From Roseicella aerolata (GTDB lineage Bacteria; Pseudomonadota; Alphaproteobacteria; Acetobacterales; Acetobacteraceae): DNA of 64,000 bases. Shown piece after piece: positions 34,889 through 45,720 of this stretch; positions within the stretch are counted from its first letter, which is position 1; each line of letters begins with the position of its first letter. The stretch covers positions 243,670-307,669 of the forward strand of contig NZ_JAJAQI010000001.1 in NCBI RefSeq assembly GCF_020523605.1, written 5' to 3'. Position numbers and translations under genes: made by a program. Under the pieces are notes generated by a model that was not told the origin of the DNA, searched no databases, and worked only from the letters and a program-made list of their open reading frames with translations.

Positions 34889-34890
34889 GA

Positions 34891-35487
34891 GTGACGCCAG
34901 TCCTGCTGGCGGCGGCCGTCCTGGCCGCCGCCTTTTCCGCCTCCCCGGCCCTGGCCTCGGGCGATGCCGCGCGCGGCGCGGCGCTGGCGCAGGAACGGTC
35001 CTGCGGCGGCTGCCATGGGGCGAAGGGCGTCTCCGACCAGCCGAACATCCCTTCCCTCGCCGGGCAGCAGGCGGAGTTCATCACCCTGCAGATGATCCTG
35101 TTCCGTGAGAGGCTGCGCGACGCGCCGCCCATGCCGGACCTGTCGCAGGGGCTGAGCGACCAGCAGGTGGAGGATCTGGCGGCCTTCTATGCCTCCCTGC
35201 CCCCTGGCGCACCGGAGGACCGCAGCCCGCAGCGGGAGGCCTATAGCCAGGCCGGGGCCCGGCTGGCGGAGCGGCTGCGCTGCGGCGTCTGCCACCTGCC
35301 GGATTACCGCGGCCAGGCGCAGGTTCCGCGCCTGAACGGCCAGCGGGAGGATTTCTTGATCCACGCCATGGCGGGGTACCGGGACGGGACCCGGCGCGGG
35401 ACGGATACCAACATGAACGCCGTGATGTATGGCGTGACGGATGCCGAGATCGCGGCGATCGCGCATTACCTGGCGCATCGACCATAG
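34891..35487 (+). CDS. Dihaem cytochrome c
   Basis: A 198-aa exported cytochrome with two c-type haem sites, CGGCH (38-42) and CGVCH (131-135), each in a half of about 90 residues; candidate Met ligands lie in PPMPDLS and NMNAVMYG. The signal peptide ends at ALA (about 22). It starts at a GTG two nt after the dehydrogenase stop, so the two are translated together, and it is the likely electron acceptor of that enzyme. It resembles cytochromes c4 and c553. Confidence 0.9.
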   Translation: MTPVLLAAAVLAAAFSASPALASGDAARGAALAQERSCGGCHGAKGVSDQPNIPSLAGQQAEFITLQMILFRERLRDAPPMPDLSQGLSDQQVEDLAAFYASLPPGAPEDRSPQREAYSQAGARLAERLRCGVCHLPDYRGQAQVPRLNGQREDFLIHAMAGYRDGTRRGTDTNMNAVMYGVTDAEIAAIAHYLAHRP

Positions 35488-35550
35488 GCGGCTGGCCGCC
35501 GCGCCGCCCCCGGTTGTCGCCCGGCCCCCATGGGGGTATCCCCGAGGCAA

Positions 35551-36723
35551 ATGGACGCGAATATCGGCACCCACCCCGGCGCGGCCCGGCCCGAGGGCCC
35601 GCTGCCCGCCTACCGCGCGCGGGTCGCCGCCGGCGCGCTGAAGCGAGACCCGGCACAGGAACTGGCGGCGGAGACGCTGCAGGATCTCTGGCGCCGCCTC
35701 CGCGGCTATGAGCCGCAGACCGAGCCGCCCGAGCCGGGCGGGTTCCTCGCCCGCTTCTTCCGCCGCAAGCCGGCGCCGGAGGAGGTGGACGCCACCCCCC
35801 AGGGCCTCTACCTGGTGGGCGAGGTCGGGCGCGGGAAGTCCATGCTCATGGACCTCTTCTTCGCCTGCGCCGAGGTGCCGCGGAAGAAGCGGATCCATTT
35901 CCACCAGTTCATGCAGGATTGCCACCAGCGCATCCATCGCTGGAAGCAGGCCAATCCGGGCGGGGAGGACCCCATCCCGCCGCTGGCCGACAGCATCGTG
36001 GCCGAGGCCGCCCTCCTCTGCTTCGATGAGTTCCAGGTGCATGACATCACCGATGCCATGATCCTGGGCCGGCTGTTCGAGGCGCTGTTCGCCCGCGGCG
36101 TGGTGGTGGTCGCAACCTCCAACACCGCCCCGGACGACCTGTTCAAGGGCAAGCCCGGCCGCGACGCCTTCCTGCCCTTCATCGCCCTCATCAAGCAGCG
36201 GCTGAACGTGCTGCACCTCGAGGCGCAGCGCGACTACCGGCGGGAGCGCATCCGCGGCCTGCCGACCTGGCACAGCCCGGTGGACGGCCGCGCCGAGCGG
36301 GCGCTGGATGCCGCCTTCCTGGAACTGACCGGCGAGGCGCATGGCAAGCCCTGCCGCCTGCAGGTCCTCGGCCGCTGGCTGGAACTGCCGCAGGAGGCGC
36401 GCGGCGTGGCCCGCGCCGATTTCGACGCGCTCTGCGGCAAGCCGCTCGGCCCGGCCGACTACCTGGCGCTGGCGACCCATTGCCACACCCTGGTGCTGGA
36501 TGCCGTGCCGCGCCTCGGGCCCGAGAATTTCGACCGGGCGCGCCGGTTCATCACCCTGGTCGATGCCCTCTACGAGCATCGGTGCAAGCTGGTCGCCTCC
36601 GCCGCCGCGACGCCGGACGCGCTGTATGAGCAGGGCGAGAACGCCGCGATGTTCGAGCGGACGGCGAGCCGGCTGATGGAAATGCAAAGTCAGGATTACC
36701 TGGCCCTGCCGCACTTGACATAA
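35551..36723 (+). CDS. zapE: Cell division ATPase ZapE (AFG1 family)
   Basis: A 390-aa AAA-type ATPase. Walker A is GEVGRGKS (90-97) and Walker B LLCFDEF (155-161); FHQFMQ, TSNTAPDDLF and the FDxLCGKPLGPADYLALA region confirm AFG1/ZapE. It is thought to affect Z-ring stability and membrane-protein quality control. Two starts compete: ATG 35551, preceded by GAGG at a short distance, and ATG 35530, seven codons longer without such a site. A perfect -35 box TTGACA overlaps its last codons (36715) and probably serves the next gene. Confidence 0.9.
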   Translation: MDANIGTHPGAARPEGPLPAYRARVAAGALKRDPAQELAAETLQDLWRRLRGYEPQTEPPEPGGFLARFFRRKPAPEEVDATPQGLYLVGEVGRGKSMLMDLFFACAEVPRKKRIHFHQFMQDCHQRIHRWKQANPGGEDPIPPLADSIVAEAALLCFDEFQVHDITDAMILGRLFEALFARGVVVVATSNTAPDDLFKGKPGRDAFLPFIALIKQRLNVLHLEAQRDYRRERIRGLPTWHSPVDGRAERALDAAFLELTGEAHGKPCRLQVLGRWLELPQEARGVARADFDALCGKPLGPADYLALATHCHTLVLDAVPRLGPENFDRARRFITLVDALYEHRCKLVASAAATPDALYEQGENAAMFERTASRLMEMQSQDYLALPHLT

Positions 36724-36782
36724 GGCGGTAACATTCAGCAATAAGCCTCACAGATACGGGACCGACCCAAAAGGGAGACTCC

Positions 36783-37262
36783 ATGCGCCGTCTGACGCTG
36801 GCCCTGCTTGGCCTGATGCTTGCCACCAGCCCCGCCCTTGCCGGCAAGCGTTCCGGTCCGGCCGAGGGGAGCAGGGTGGCGGCCCCGGCCCGGCCGGCCG
36901 CGACGGCGCCGGCGGCGAAGGCGGTCCCGGCCGGGACCGCCCGGCTTCAGCTCGTCCTGCATCGCCCCGGCATGGCGCCCGTCACCGTGGCGCCGAGCCG
37001 CAACGTCACTCATCGCCCTGCCGGCACGGCCCGGATCCGCGCCGCCGCCCTGGCCCCCGCCACCACGGCGCGAATCCGCCCCGTGGCCCATGCCGCGGCC
37101 GGCAAGGCGCCGCTCCGCAGCGCTGCCGCGGTTCCGGCGCGCTTCGGCTGGACCCAGGGCCTGCCGCCGGCGGCCGGCATCCAGGCGAATGAGTGCCCGG
37201 ACGGCACCATGGCGACGCTCGCCAGCGGGCACGAGGATGTGGTGCGCTGCATGCCGATCTGA
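36783..37262 (+). CDS. Hypothetical secreted Ala/Pro/Arg-rich protein
   Basis: A 159-aa protein with a clear signal peptide (1-20, cleavage after ALA). The middle is a low-complexity stretch of Ala, Pro, Arg and Thr. The C-terminal 40 residues (FGWTQGLPPAAGIQ...CPDGT...VRCMPI) look folded and contain two cysteines that could pair. GGGAG stands before the ATG. TTGACA at 36715-36720 may be its -35 box, although no good -10 is seen. A strong intrinsic terminator follows, so it is a separate transcription unit. No known function. Confidence 0.7.
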   Translation: MRRLTLALLGLMLATSPALAGKRSGPAEGSRVAAPARPAATAPAAKAVPAGTARLQLVLHRPGMAPVTVAPSRNVTHRPAGTARIRAAALAPATTARIRPVAHAAAGKAPLRSAAAVPARFGWTQGLPPAAGIQANECPDGTMATLASGHEDVVRCMPI

Positions 37263-37303
37263 GGCGGCGCTGCCGGCCCATGGGCCGCGCCGCCCGGCCA
37301 TCG

Positions 37304-37332
37304 GGCCCCGGTCGCAGGACCGGGGCCTTTTT
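37304..37332 (+). terminator. Intrinsic terminator
   Basis: GGCCCCGGTC/GACCGGGGCC, loop GCAG, followed by TTTTT. It ends the small secreted-protein gene and insulates mdh. Confidence 0.9.
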
Positions 37333-37354
37333 CATGCCCGGCTGCCAGAATTGA

Positions 37355-38485
<1,131 letters not shown>

Positions 38486-38492
38486 GGCCGGA

Positions 38493-38522
38493 GGCCGGGG
38501 CCCCGCCCCGGCCTTTTCTTTG
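38493..38522 (+). terminator. Intrinsic terminator after mdh
   Basis: GGCCGGGGC/GCCCCGGCC, loop CCC, followed by TTTTCTTT, eight bases past the stop codon. Confidence 0.85.
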
Positions 38523-38619
38523 TCGGCCGGGACCGGCCGCCAGGGTCGGATCGCCGCAGGGCGGACATGCCCGGAGGCGGGAATCCGCCCCGCAACAGGC
38601 CCATGAAAAGGGTGAGCGG

Positions 38620-39816
38620 ATGAACATCCACGAGTATCAGGCGAAGGAGCTGCTGCGCCGCTACGGCGTCGCCGTGCTCGATGGCCATGTGGCCTGGACG
38701 CCGGAAGAGGCCGAGGCGGCGGCGAGGAAGCTGCCGGGGCCGGTCTATGTGGTGAAGTCGCAGATCCATGCCGGCGGCCGCGGCGCCGGCCGCTTCACGG
38801 ACGACCCGAACGGCAAGGGCGGCGTCCGCGTGGTGAAGTCGGTCGAGGACGCGAAGGCCGCCGCCACCGCGATGATCGGCCACACGCTGGTGACGAAGCA
38901 GACGGGGCCGCAGGGCAAGCAGGTCTCCCGCGTCTATGTCGAGGATGGCTGCGACATCAAGCGCGAGCTGTATCTCGGCCTGCTGGTGGACCGGGCCACC
39001 TCCCGCCTCACGATCATGGCCTCCACCGAAGGCGGCATGGAGATCGAGGAGGTCGCCGAGAAGCACCCCGAGAAGATCCTGAAGGCGGCAATCGACCCGG
39101 CCTCGGGCATCTCGGGCTTCCATTGCCGCAAGCTCGCCTTCGGCCTTGGCCTGACGGGCAAGCAGGTGCAGAGCTTCACGAAGTTCGTGACGGCCCTCTA
39201 CGGCGCCTTCCTCGAACTGGACTGCGCGATCGTCGAGATCAACCCGCTGGTCGTCACCGGCGCGGGCGAGATCGTCGCGCTCGACGCCAAGATCTCCTTC
39301 GACGACAACGCGCTGTTCCGCCACAAGGACCTCGAGGCGCTCCGCGACGACAGCGAGATGGACCCGAAGGAGCTGGAGGCCACCCGGAACGATCTCAACT
39401 ACGTCGCGCTTGACGGCGAGATCGGCTGCATGGTGAACGGCGCCGGCTTGGCCATGGCCACCATGGACATCATCAAGCTCTACGGCTCCTCCCCCGCCAA
39501 CTTCCTGGATGTGGGCGGCACGGCGACGGCGGAGCGGGTGACCGAGGCCTTCCGCATCATCACCAGCGACCAGAACGTCAAGGCGATCCTGGTGAACATC
39601 TTCGGCGGCATCGCCAAGTGCGACATGATCGCGACCGGCGTGGTGCAGGCGGCGAAGAACCTCACCTTGAAGGTTCCCCTGGTGGTGCGCCTTGAGGGCA
39701 CGAATGTGGAACTCGGCAAGAAGATCCTGGCCGAGAGCGGGCTGGCGATCATCCCGGCCGACAACTTGGCCGATGCCGCCGAGAAGGTGGTCAACGCCGT
39801 GAAGAAGGCGGCCTGA
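38620..39816 (+). CDS. sucC: Succinyl-CoA synthetase, beta subunit
   Basis: A 398-aa ATP-grasp subunit that binds the nucleotide and succinate. [17 protein letters not shown] is the family N-terminus; [18 protein letters not shown], the [16 protein letters not shown] segment and [14 protein letters not shown] follow in order. AAAGGG stands before the ATG at 38620. The alpha subunit follows three nt after the stop. Confidence 0.97.
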   Translation: MNIHEYQAKELLRRYGVAVLDGHVAWTPEEAEAAARKLPGPVYVVKSQIHAGGRGAGRFTDDPNGKGGVRVVKSVEDAKAAATAMIGHTLVTKQTGPQGKQVSRVYVEDGCDIKRELYLGLLVDRATSRLTIMASTEGGMEIEEVAEKHPEKILKAAIDPASGISGFHCRKLAFGLGLTGKQVQSFTKFVTALYGAFLELDCAIVEINPLVVTGAGEIVALDAKISFDDNALFRHKDLEALRDDSEMDPKELEATRNDLNYVALDGEIGCMVNGAGLAMATMDIIKLYGSSPANFLDVGGTATAERVTEAFRIITSDQNVKAILVNIFGGIAKCDMIATGVVQAAKNLTLKVPLVVRLEGTNVELGKKILAESGLAIIPADNLADAAEKVVNAVKKAA

Positions 39817-39819
39817 GCC

Positions 39820-40704
39820 ATGGCGATCCTCGTCGACGAGAACACCTTGGTCATGACCCAGGGCTTCACCGGGGCCCAGGGGACCTTCCATGCCGAGCAG
39901 GGCATCGCCTATGGCTCGAAATACGTGGGCGGCGTGACGCCGGGCAAGGGCGGCACCACCCATATCGGCCTGCCGGTCTTCGACACGGTGGCCGAATGCG
40001 CGGAGAGGACCGGGGCGAACGCCTCCGTCATCTACGTGCCGCCGCCCTTCGCGGCGGACGCGATCCTCGAGGCGATCGACGCCGAGATCCCGCTGATCAT
40101 CTGCATCACCGAGGGCATCCCGGTGCTCGACATGGTGAAGGTGAAGCGGGCGCTCTCCGGGTCGAGGTCGCGCCTGATCGGGCCGAACTGCCCGGGCGTG
40201 ATCACGCCGGAAGCCTGCAAGATCGGCATCATGCCGGGCCATATCCATCGCCGCGGCTCGGTCGGCATCGTCTCCCGCTCCGGGACGCTCACCTATGAGG
40301 CGGTGGCGCAGACCTCGGCGGCCGGGCTCGGCCAGTCCACCTGCGTCGGCATCGGCGGCGATCCGGTGAAGGGCACCGACTTCACCGAGGTGCTGGAGAT
40401 GTTCCTGGCCGATGACGAGACGAAGTCGATCGTCATGATCGGCGAGATCGGCGGCCAGTCCGAGATCGAGGCGGCGGAGTTCCTCGCCCGCGAGAACAAG
40501 GGCCCGAAGGCCAAGCCCGTGGTCGGCTTCATCGCCGGCGCGACGGCCCCGCCCGGCCGCCGCATGGGCCATGCCGGTGCGGTCATCTCCGGCGGCAAGG
40601 ACACGGCCGAGGCCAAGATGGAGGCCATGCGCGCGGCCGGGATCCATGTGGCGGACAGCCCGGCCGCGCTGGGCTCCACCATGGTGAAGGCCCTGAAGGG
40701 CTGA
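39820..40704 (+). CDS. sucD: Succinyl-CoA synthetase, alpha subunit
   Basis: A 294-aa subunit that binds CoA and carries the phospho-histidine, His251 in [31 protein letters not shown] near the N-terminus and [20 protein letters not shown] are typical. With SucC it interconverts succinyl-CoA and succinate with substrate-level phosphorylation. It is translationally linked to sucC; a hairpin follows. Confidence 0.97.
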   Translation: MAILVDENTLVMTQGFTGAQGTFHAEQGIAYGSKYVGGVTPGKGGTTHIGLPVFDTVAECAERTGANASVIYVPPPFAADAILEAIDAEIPLIICITEGIPVLDMVKVKRALSGSRSRLIGPNCPGVITPEACKIGIMPGHIHRRGSVGIVSRSGTLTYEAVAQTSAAGLGQSTCVGIGGDPVKGTDFTEVLEMFLADDETKSIVMIGEIGGQSEIEAAEFLARENKGPKAKPVVGFIAGATAPPGRRMGHAGAVISGGKDTAEAKMEAMRAAGIHVADSPAALGSTMVKALKG

Positions 40705-40710
40705 GCGCCC

Positions 40711-40738
40711 GGCGGGTGGCCCCGAGGGGCCGCCCGCC
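40711..40738 (+). terminator. Hairpin after sucCD
   Basis: GGCGGGTGGCCCC and GGGGCCGCCCGCC pair over 13 positions with one G-U, six bases after the sucD stop. There is no T-run; it may attenuate transcription into sucA. Confidence 0.5.
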
Positions 40739-40934
40739 GCGGATGATGTCGCCCGCCCGGCCGTTTCCTTTCCGGAAGTGACCGGCGCGGCGGGAAAAAC
40801 CTCACGGCAGCCATGCGGCCATGACCTGAATCAAGGCCAGGCCTGCCGCATCGCCGCCATAGAGACTATGTTATGCCACGCGCGGCCCCGGGATCCGGGG
40901 CGGCGCGTTCCTGCGCACAGACCAGACGAAGGAG

Positions 40935-40954
40935 GCCGGCCACCCCTGGCCGGC
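40935..40954 (+). promoter_or_regulatory. Leader hairpin just before sucA
   Basis: GCCGGCCA/TGGCCGGC with loop CCCC, ending 12 nt before the sucA ATG and just ahead of its GGAG. An upstream GGAGG overlaps the left arm. It may affect initiation at sucA, but no ligand or regulator is evident. Confidence 0.35.
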
Positions 40955-40966
40955 ACGGAGAAGACC

Positions 40967-43840
40967 ATGGCCGGAGTGGACATCCTCGCCAGTGCGATGA
41001 CGGGCGCCAATGCCGCCTTCCTCGCCGATCTCTACGCCCGCTGGGTGGAGAAACCCGAGAGCGTCGATCCCTCCTTCGCCGAGCTTTTCGATGCGCTGGG
41101 CGACGAGGCCCGCGCGGTCCTGACGGACGCCACCGGCGCCTCCTGGGCCCCCCGCCCGCGCGGCGGCTTCGCGCCGGAGCCCGAGGCGCCGCCCGCCCCG
41201 AAGGGCAAGGGCGCCCCCGCCGCCGCCGACCCGGCCGCCATCCGCGCCGCCCAGCTCGACTCCATCCGCGCGCTGATGCTGATCCGCAGCTACCGCGTCC
41301 GCGGCCATCTGGAGGCGCAGCTCGACCCGCTTGGCCTGCAGCGACCGAAGCCGCATCCGGAACTGGACCCGGCGACCTACGGCTTCACCGAGGCCGACTG
41401 GGACCGCCCGATCTTCATCAACGGCGTCCTCGGCCTGGAGACCGCGACGGTCCGCCAGATCATGGAGGTCTGCCGCGCCACCTATTGCGGCCCGATCGGC
41501 GTCGAGTTCATGCATATCCAGGACCCGGACCAGAAGGCCTGGATCCAGCAGCGCATGGAAGGCGCCCCCTGGACGACCGCCTTCGACAAGGCCGCGAAGC
41601 GCGAGATCCTGGAGCACCTGACCGAGGCCGAGGGCTTCGAGGCCTTCTGCGCGAAGAAATACGTCTCGACCAAGCGCTTCGGGCTCGAGGGCGGCGAGAG
41701 CACCATCCCCGCCGTGCAGACGGTGATCGAGACCGCGGCGCGGAACGGTGTCAACGAGATCGCCATCGGCATGGCCCATCGCGGCCGGCTCAATGTCCTC
41801 GTGAACGTCGTCAAGAAGCCCTACACCCAGGTCTTCTCGGAGTTCAAAGGCGTCGGCGCCAATCCGGACGACGTCCAGGGCTCGGGCGACGTGAAGTACC
41901 ATCTCGGCACCTCGACCGATATCGAGATCGGCGGGCGGACCATCCACCTCTCGCTGCAGCCGAATCCGTCGCATCTGGAAGCGGTCGATCCGGTCGTGGT
42001 CGGCAAGGTGCGGGCGCGCCAGGACATGGCGGGCGACACCAAGGGCCGCCACTCCGTCATGGGCATCCTGCTGCATGGCGACGCCGCCTTCGCCGGCCAG
42101 GGCCTGGTCTATGAGACCATGGCGATGAGCCAGCTCATCGGCTACCGCACCGGCGGCACGGTCCATATCGTCACCAACAACCAGATCGGCTTCACCACCG
42201 TCCCGGCGCATGCCTATTCCGGCCTGTATTGCACGGACATCGCCAAGGCCGTGCAGGCGCCGATCTGGCACGTGAACGGCGACAACCCGGAAGCGGTGGT
42301 CTTCGTCTCCCGCCTCGCCACCGAGTTCCGGCAGACCTTCTCGACCGATGTCGTGGTCGACATCGTCTGCTACCGCCGCCACGGCCATAACGAGAGCGAC
42401 GAGCCGGCCTTCACCCAGCCGATCATGTACGGCCGCATCCGGGAGATGAAGACCACCCGGACCAACTATGCCGAGCGCCTGGCGGCCGAGGGCAGCGTCC
42501 CGGCCGAGGAAGCCAGGGCGATCCTCGACGCCTTCACCCAGCGGCTGGAGGAGGCGCACCAGGCGGCGCAGACCTTCAAGCCGAACAAGGCGGACTGGCT
42601 GGAAGGCCACTGGTCCGGCCTGAAGGCCGCCGGCGCCGAGGATTCGGTGGAGCAGCTCCATCCGACCGCCGTGCCGCTGGAGACGCTGCGCGAGGTCGGC
42701 GCGGCGCTGGCCCGGGTGCCGGAGGACTTCCGGGTCAACCCGAAGATCGCCCGCCAGCTCGAGGCGAAGAAGCAGGCGATCGAGACCGGCGAGGGCATCG
42801 ACTGGGCGACCGGCGAGGCGCTCGGCTTCGGCACGCTGCTGCTGGAGGGCCATCGCGTGCGCCTCTCCGGCGAGGACGTGCAGCGCGGCACCTTCAGCCA
42901 CCGCCATGCCGTGCTGGTGGACCAGCAGACCCAGGCCGAATACGTGCCGCTGAACAACATCCGCGAGGGGCAGCCGCGCTTCGAGGCCTTCAACAGCCTC
43001 CTCTCCGAATTCGGCGTGCTCGGCTACGACTACGGCTACAGCCTGGCGGACCCGCACACCCTGGTGCTGTGGGAGGCGCAGTTCGGCGACTTCGCCAATG
43101 GCGCCCAGGTCATCATCGACCAGTTCATCGCCTCGGCCGAGACCAAGTGGCTGCGCATGAGCGGCCTCGTGATGCTGCTGCCGCATGGCTATGAGGGCCA
43201 GGGGCCGGAGCACTCCTCGGCCCGCCTCGAGCGCTACCTGCAGCTCTGCGCCGAGCGGAACATGCGGGTCTGCAACCTGACGACGCCGGCCAACTACTTC
43301 CATGCGCTGCGCCGCCAGCTCAAGGCCAACTACCGCAAGCCGCTGGTGCTGATGACGCCGAAGTCGCTGCTGCGGCACAAGCTGGCGGTCAGCAGCCTGT
43401 CGGATTTCGGCCCGGGCAGCGCCTTCAAATACGTGATCCCGGAGATCGACGCGATCGCGCCGGAGGAGGAGGTGAAGCGCGTCGTCCTCTGCACCGGCAA
43501 GGTCTATTACGACCTGCTGCAGGAGCGGCGCGACAAGGGCGTCAAGGACGTGGCGATCATTCGCCTCGAGCAGCTCTATCCCTTCCCGGTGCAGAGCCTG
43601 TCGCGGGCGCTCGCGCCCTACCGGAATGCCGAGGTGATCTGGTGCCAGGAGGAGCCCGAGAACATGGGCGCCTGGACCTATATCGACCGCCGGCTGGAAA
43701 AGGTCCTCAAGGGCCTGGACATCAAGGCGAAGCGGCCCGACTACGCCGGCCGCAAGGAAGCGGCGAGCCCGGCCACCGGCCTCGCCAAGGTGCACAGCCA
43801 AGAACAGGAAACCCTGGTGCGGGAGGCGCTCGGCCTCTGA
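40967..43840 (+). CDS. sucA: 2-oxoglutarate dehydrogenase E1 component
   Basis: A 957-aa thiamine-diphosphate enzyme that decarboxylates 2-oxoglutarate and transfers the succinyl group to SucB. The N-terminal SucB-interacting stretch (NAAFLADLYARWVEKPESVDPSF), the IGMAHRGRLNVL segment, GDAAFAGQGLVYETM (ThDP/Mg), TNNQIGFTT and the C-terminal transketolase-like half with LPHGYEGQGPEHSSAR and EEPENMGAW are all present. GGAG precedes the ATG at 40967. A 262-nt spacer with a leader hairpin separates it from sucD. Confidence 0.97.
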   Translation: MAGVDILASAMTGANAAFLADLYARWVEKPESVDPSFAELFDALGDEARAVLTDATGASWAPRPRGGFAPEPEAPPAPKGKGAPAAADPAAIRAAQLDSIRALMLIRSYRVRGHLEAQLDPLGLQRPKPHPELDPATYGFTEADWDRPIFINGVLGLETATVRQIMEVCRATYCGPIGVEFMHIQDPDQKAWIQQRMEGAPWTTAFDKAAKREILEHLTEAEGFEAFCAKKYVSTKRFGLEGGESTIPAVQTVIETAARNGVNEIAIGMAHRGRLNVLVNVVKKPYTQVFSEFKGVGANPDDVQGSGDVKYHLGTSTDIEIGGRTIHLSLQPNPSHLEAVDPVVVGKVRARQDMAGDTKGRHSVMGILLHGDAAFAGQGLVYETMAMSQLIGYRTGGTVHIVTNNQIGFTTVPAHAYSGLYCTDIAKAVQAPIWHVNGDNPEAVVFVSRLATEFRQTFSTDVVVDIVCYRRHGHNESDEPAFTQPIMYGRIREMKTTRTNYAERLAAEGSVPAEEARAILDAFTQRLEEAHQAAQTFKPNKADWLEGHWSGLKAAGAEDSVEQLHPTAVPLETLREVGAALARVPEDFRVNPKIARQLEAKKQAIETGEGIDWATGEALGFGTLLLEGHRVRLSGEDVQRGTFSHRHAVLVDQQTQAEYVPLNNIREGQPRFEAFNSLLSEFGVLGYDYGYSLADPHTLVLWEAQFGDFANGAQVIIDQFIASAETKWLRMSGLVMLLPHGYEGQGPEHSSARLERYLQLCAERNMRVCNLTTPANYFHALRRQLKANYRKPLVLMTPKSLLRHKLAVSSLSDFGPGSAFKYVIPEIDAIAPEEEVKRVVLCTGKVYYDLLQERRDKGVKDVAIIRLEQLYPFPVQSLSRALAPYRNAEVIWCQEEPENMGAWTYIDRRLEKVLKGLDIKAKRPDYAGRKEAASPATGLAKVHSQEQETLVREALGL

Positions 43841-43922
43841 CGGCATGGCCATCGCGCCCGGCAGGCCCGGGCGCGGCGCAACCCGAAGGACACCGAGCAC
43901 TCTGCAGGAAGGCTAAAGGACG

Positions 43923-45161
43923 ATGGCGACCGATATCCTCGTGCCCACACTGGGCGAAAGCGTCAGCACCGCGACCGTCGCGCGCTGGCTGAAGAAGGCC
44001 GGCGAGGCCGTGAAGGCCGACGAGCCGCTGGTGGAGCTCGAGACGGACAAGGTGACGGTGGAGGTCAACGCGCCTGCTGCCGGCGTCATCGAATCCATCG
44101 CCGCCGATGAGGGCGCCGAGGTCGAGCCGGGCGCCGTGCTCGGCGTGATCGCCGCCGGGGGCGCCGCCGCGGCGGCCACCCCCGCCAAGCAGAAGCCGGA
44201 GCCGGTGGCCACCGCCGCCGCCCAGCCGAAGGTCGAGGCGCCGCGCGTGCCGGCCGGCCCGGTCGCCGTGCCCGGCACCCATGCCCCGCTGCCCGCCGCC
44301 GCCAAGCTGATGGCGGAGAACGGCATCGCCGCCGAGCAGATCGGCGCCGGCAGCGCCAAGGACGGCCGGATCGCCAAGGGCGACGTGCTGGAATTCCTCT
44401 CCCGCCCCGTTGCCGCCCCGGCCCCTGCCGCGGCGAAGCCCAGCCCCCAGCGGCCGCTGGAGGAGGGCGAGGAGCGGGTGAAGATGACGCGGCTGCGCGT
44501 CACCATCGCCCGTCGCCTGAAGGAAGCGCAGAACACCGCCGCCATGCTTACCACCTTCAACGAGGTGGATATGGGCGCGGCCATGGCGCTGCGCGCGGAG
44601 TACCGCGACACCTTCGAGAAGCGGCACGGCGTCCGCCTCGGCTTCATGTCCTTCTTCGTGAAGGCCTGCGTCGCCGCCCTCAAGGAATTCCCGGCGGTGA
44701 ACGCCGAGATCGAGGGCGACCAGATCATCTACAAGAACTTCGTCCATATGGGCATCGCGGTGGGCGGGCCGAACGGCCTGGTCGTGCCCGTGCTGCGCAA
44801 CGCCGACCAGCTTTCCTTCGCGGCGATCGAGAAGACGATCGGCGCCTTCGGCAAGAAGGCCCGCGACGGCCAGCTCAAGCTCGATGAGCTGGCGGGCGGC
44901 AGCTTCACCATCACCAATGGCGGCATCTATGGCTCGCTGATGAGCACGCCGATCCTGAACCCGCCGCAGTCCGGCATCCTGGGCATGCACAAGATCCAGG
45001 ATCGCCCCATGGTCGTCGGCGGCAAGATCGAGATCCGCCCGATGATGTACATCGCCCTCTCCTACGACCACCGCATCGTGGACGGGAAGGAGGCGGTCAG
45101 CTTCCTCGTCCGCGTGAAGGAGAGCATCGAGGATCCGCGCCGGCTGATGCTGGATATCTGA
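43923..45161 (+). CDS. sucB: Dihydrolipoyl succinyltransferase, E2 of 2-oxoglutarate dehydrogenase
   Basis: A 412-aa E2 core. The single lipoyl domain carries Lys43 in [10 protein letters not shown]. An Ala/Pro linker leads to the E1/E3-binding domain ([13 protein letters not shown]...[11 protein letters not shown]), then the catalytic domain with His383 and Asp387 in [17 protein letters not shown] stands before the ATG. In many relatives the lpd gene for E3 follows; here it does not, so E3 must be encoded elsewhere. Confidence 0.97.
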   Translation: MATDILVPTLGESVSTATVARWLKKAGEAVKADEPLVELETDKVTVEVNAPAAGVIESIAADEGAEVEPGAVLGVIAAGGAAAAATPAKQKPEPVATAAAQPKVEAPRVPAGPVAVPGTHAPLPAAAKLMAENGIAAEQIGAGSAKDGRIAKGDVLEFLSRPVAAPAPAAAKPSPQRPLEEGEERVKMTRLRVTIARRLKEAQNTAAMLTTFNEVDMGAAMALRAEYRDTFEKRHGVRLGFMSFFVKACVAALKEFPAVNAEIEGDQIIYKNFVHMGIAVGGPNGLVVPVLRNADQLSFAAIEKTIGAFGKKARDGQLKLDELAGGSFTITNGGIYGSLMSTPILNPPQSGILGMHKIQDRPMVVGGKIEIRPMMYIALSYDHRIVDGKEAVSFLVRVKESIEDPRRLMLDI

Positions 45162-45180
45162 GTCTTCGTGTTCATGAGGC

Positions 45181-45209
45181 GGGCCGGCGCGGCACCCCCG
45201 CGCCGGCCC
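45181..45209 (+). terminator. Terminator after sucB
   Basis: GGGCCGGCGCGG/CCGCGCCGGCCC, perfect over 12 bp with loop CACCC, followed by GTTGCATTT. Confidence 0.6.
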
Positions 45210-45323
45210 GTTGCATTTCAGCGGCAAAACTCGGCGCCTCTGCTAGACTGGCGCGAAACGGGGCCGGCCCGCGCCGGACCCCGGCGTCCAGGACAGCGCG
45301 CCGATACGCCCGGGAGAAGTTAC

Positions 45324-45608
45324 ATGCGTTCCTATGACGGCCAGTTTTCCGACAACCGCCCCCTGAAGCGCACGCGCGAGGAAAAGGTGCGCCTGCTTGC
45401 CGAGCTGAAGGAGACCTACCGGACGCTGAAGCCGCACACCTCGCCGGAGCTGCGCAGCTCCATCGCCGGCCGGATCAAGGAGCTGGAGGCGGACCTGGCC
45501 GCGCCGCCGCCGCCGCCGCGGGAGCGCCGGGTGCCCTCGCACCAGCAGGAGCAGTTCGGCTCCGGGCCGCGGGCACCCCGCCGGCCGCGGACGCCGCGGG
45601 AGTTCTGA
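45324..45608 (+). CDS. Hypothetical 94-aa charged protein
   Basis: A small soluble protein starting MRSYDGQFSDNRPLKRTREEK. Residues 15-58 form one long charged helix, possibly a coiled coil; the tail is Pro/Arg-rich (APPPPPRERR, RAPRRPRTPREF) and probably disordered. GGGAGAAG stands six bases before the ATG. No family recognised. It is a separate unit between two strong hairpins. Confidence 0.65.
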   Translation: MRSYDGQFSDNRPLKRTREEKVRLLAELKETYRTLKPHTSPELRSSIAGRIKELEADLAAPPPPPRERRVPSHQQEQFGSGPRAPRRPRTPREF

Positions 45609-45611
45609 TGC

Positions 45612-45640
45612 GTCCGGAGAGGGCTCTGCCCTCTCCGGAC
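45612..45640 (+). terminator. Perfect 13-bp hairpin after the 94-aa gene
   Basis: GTCCGGAGAGGGC/GCCCTCTCCGGAC with loop TCT, four bases after the stop codon. There is no T-run. Confidence 0.5.
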
Positions 45641-45720
45641 CTCTCCCGCCAGGCCAGAACCTGGCCTGGACCGGTGTGCGTTTCCCCCACAGGATGTGCC
45701 TGACACAGGGGGAAACGCGC

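Noticed and set aside
40821..40834. FNR-like motif ATGACCTGAATCAA upstream of sucA
   Set aside because: Only the right half matches. It lies about 130 nt from the start and no promoter is placed correctly with respect to it.
40871..43900. Open frame of about 1000 codons antisense to sucA
   Set aside because: It mirrors the sucA reading frame in GC-rich DNA, where stop codons are rare on the opposite strand. It shows no protein family and the sense gene is unambiguous.
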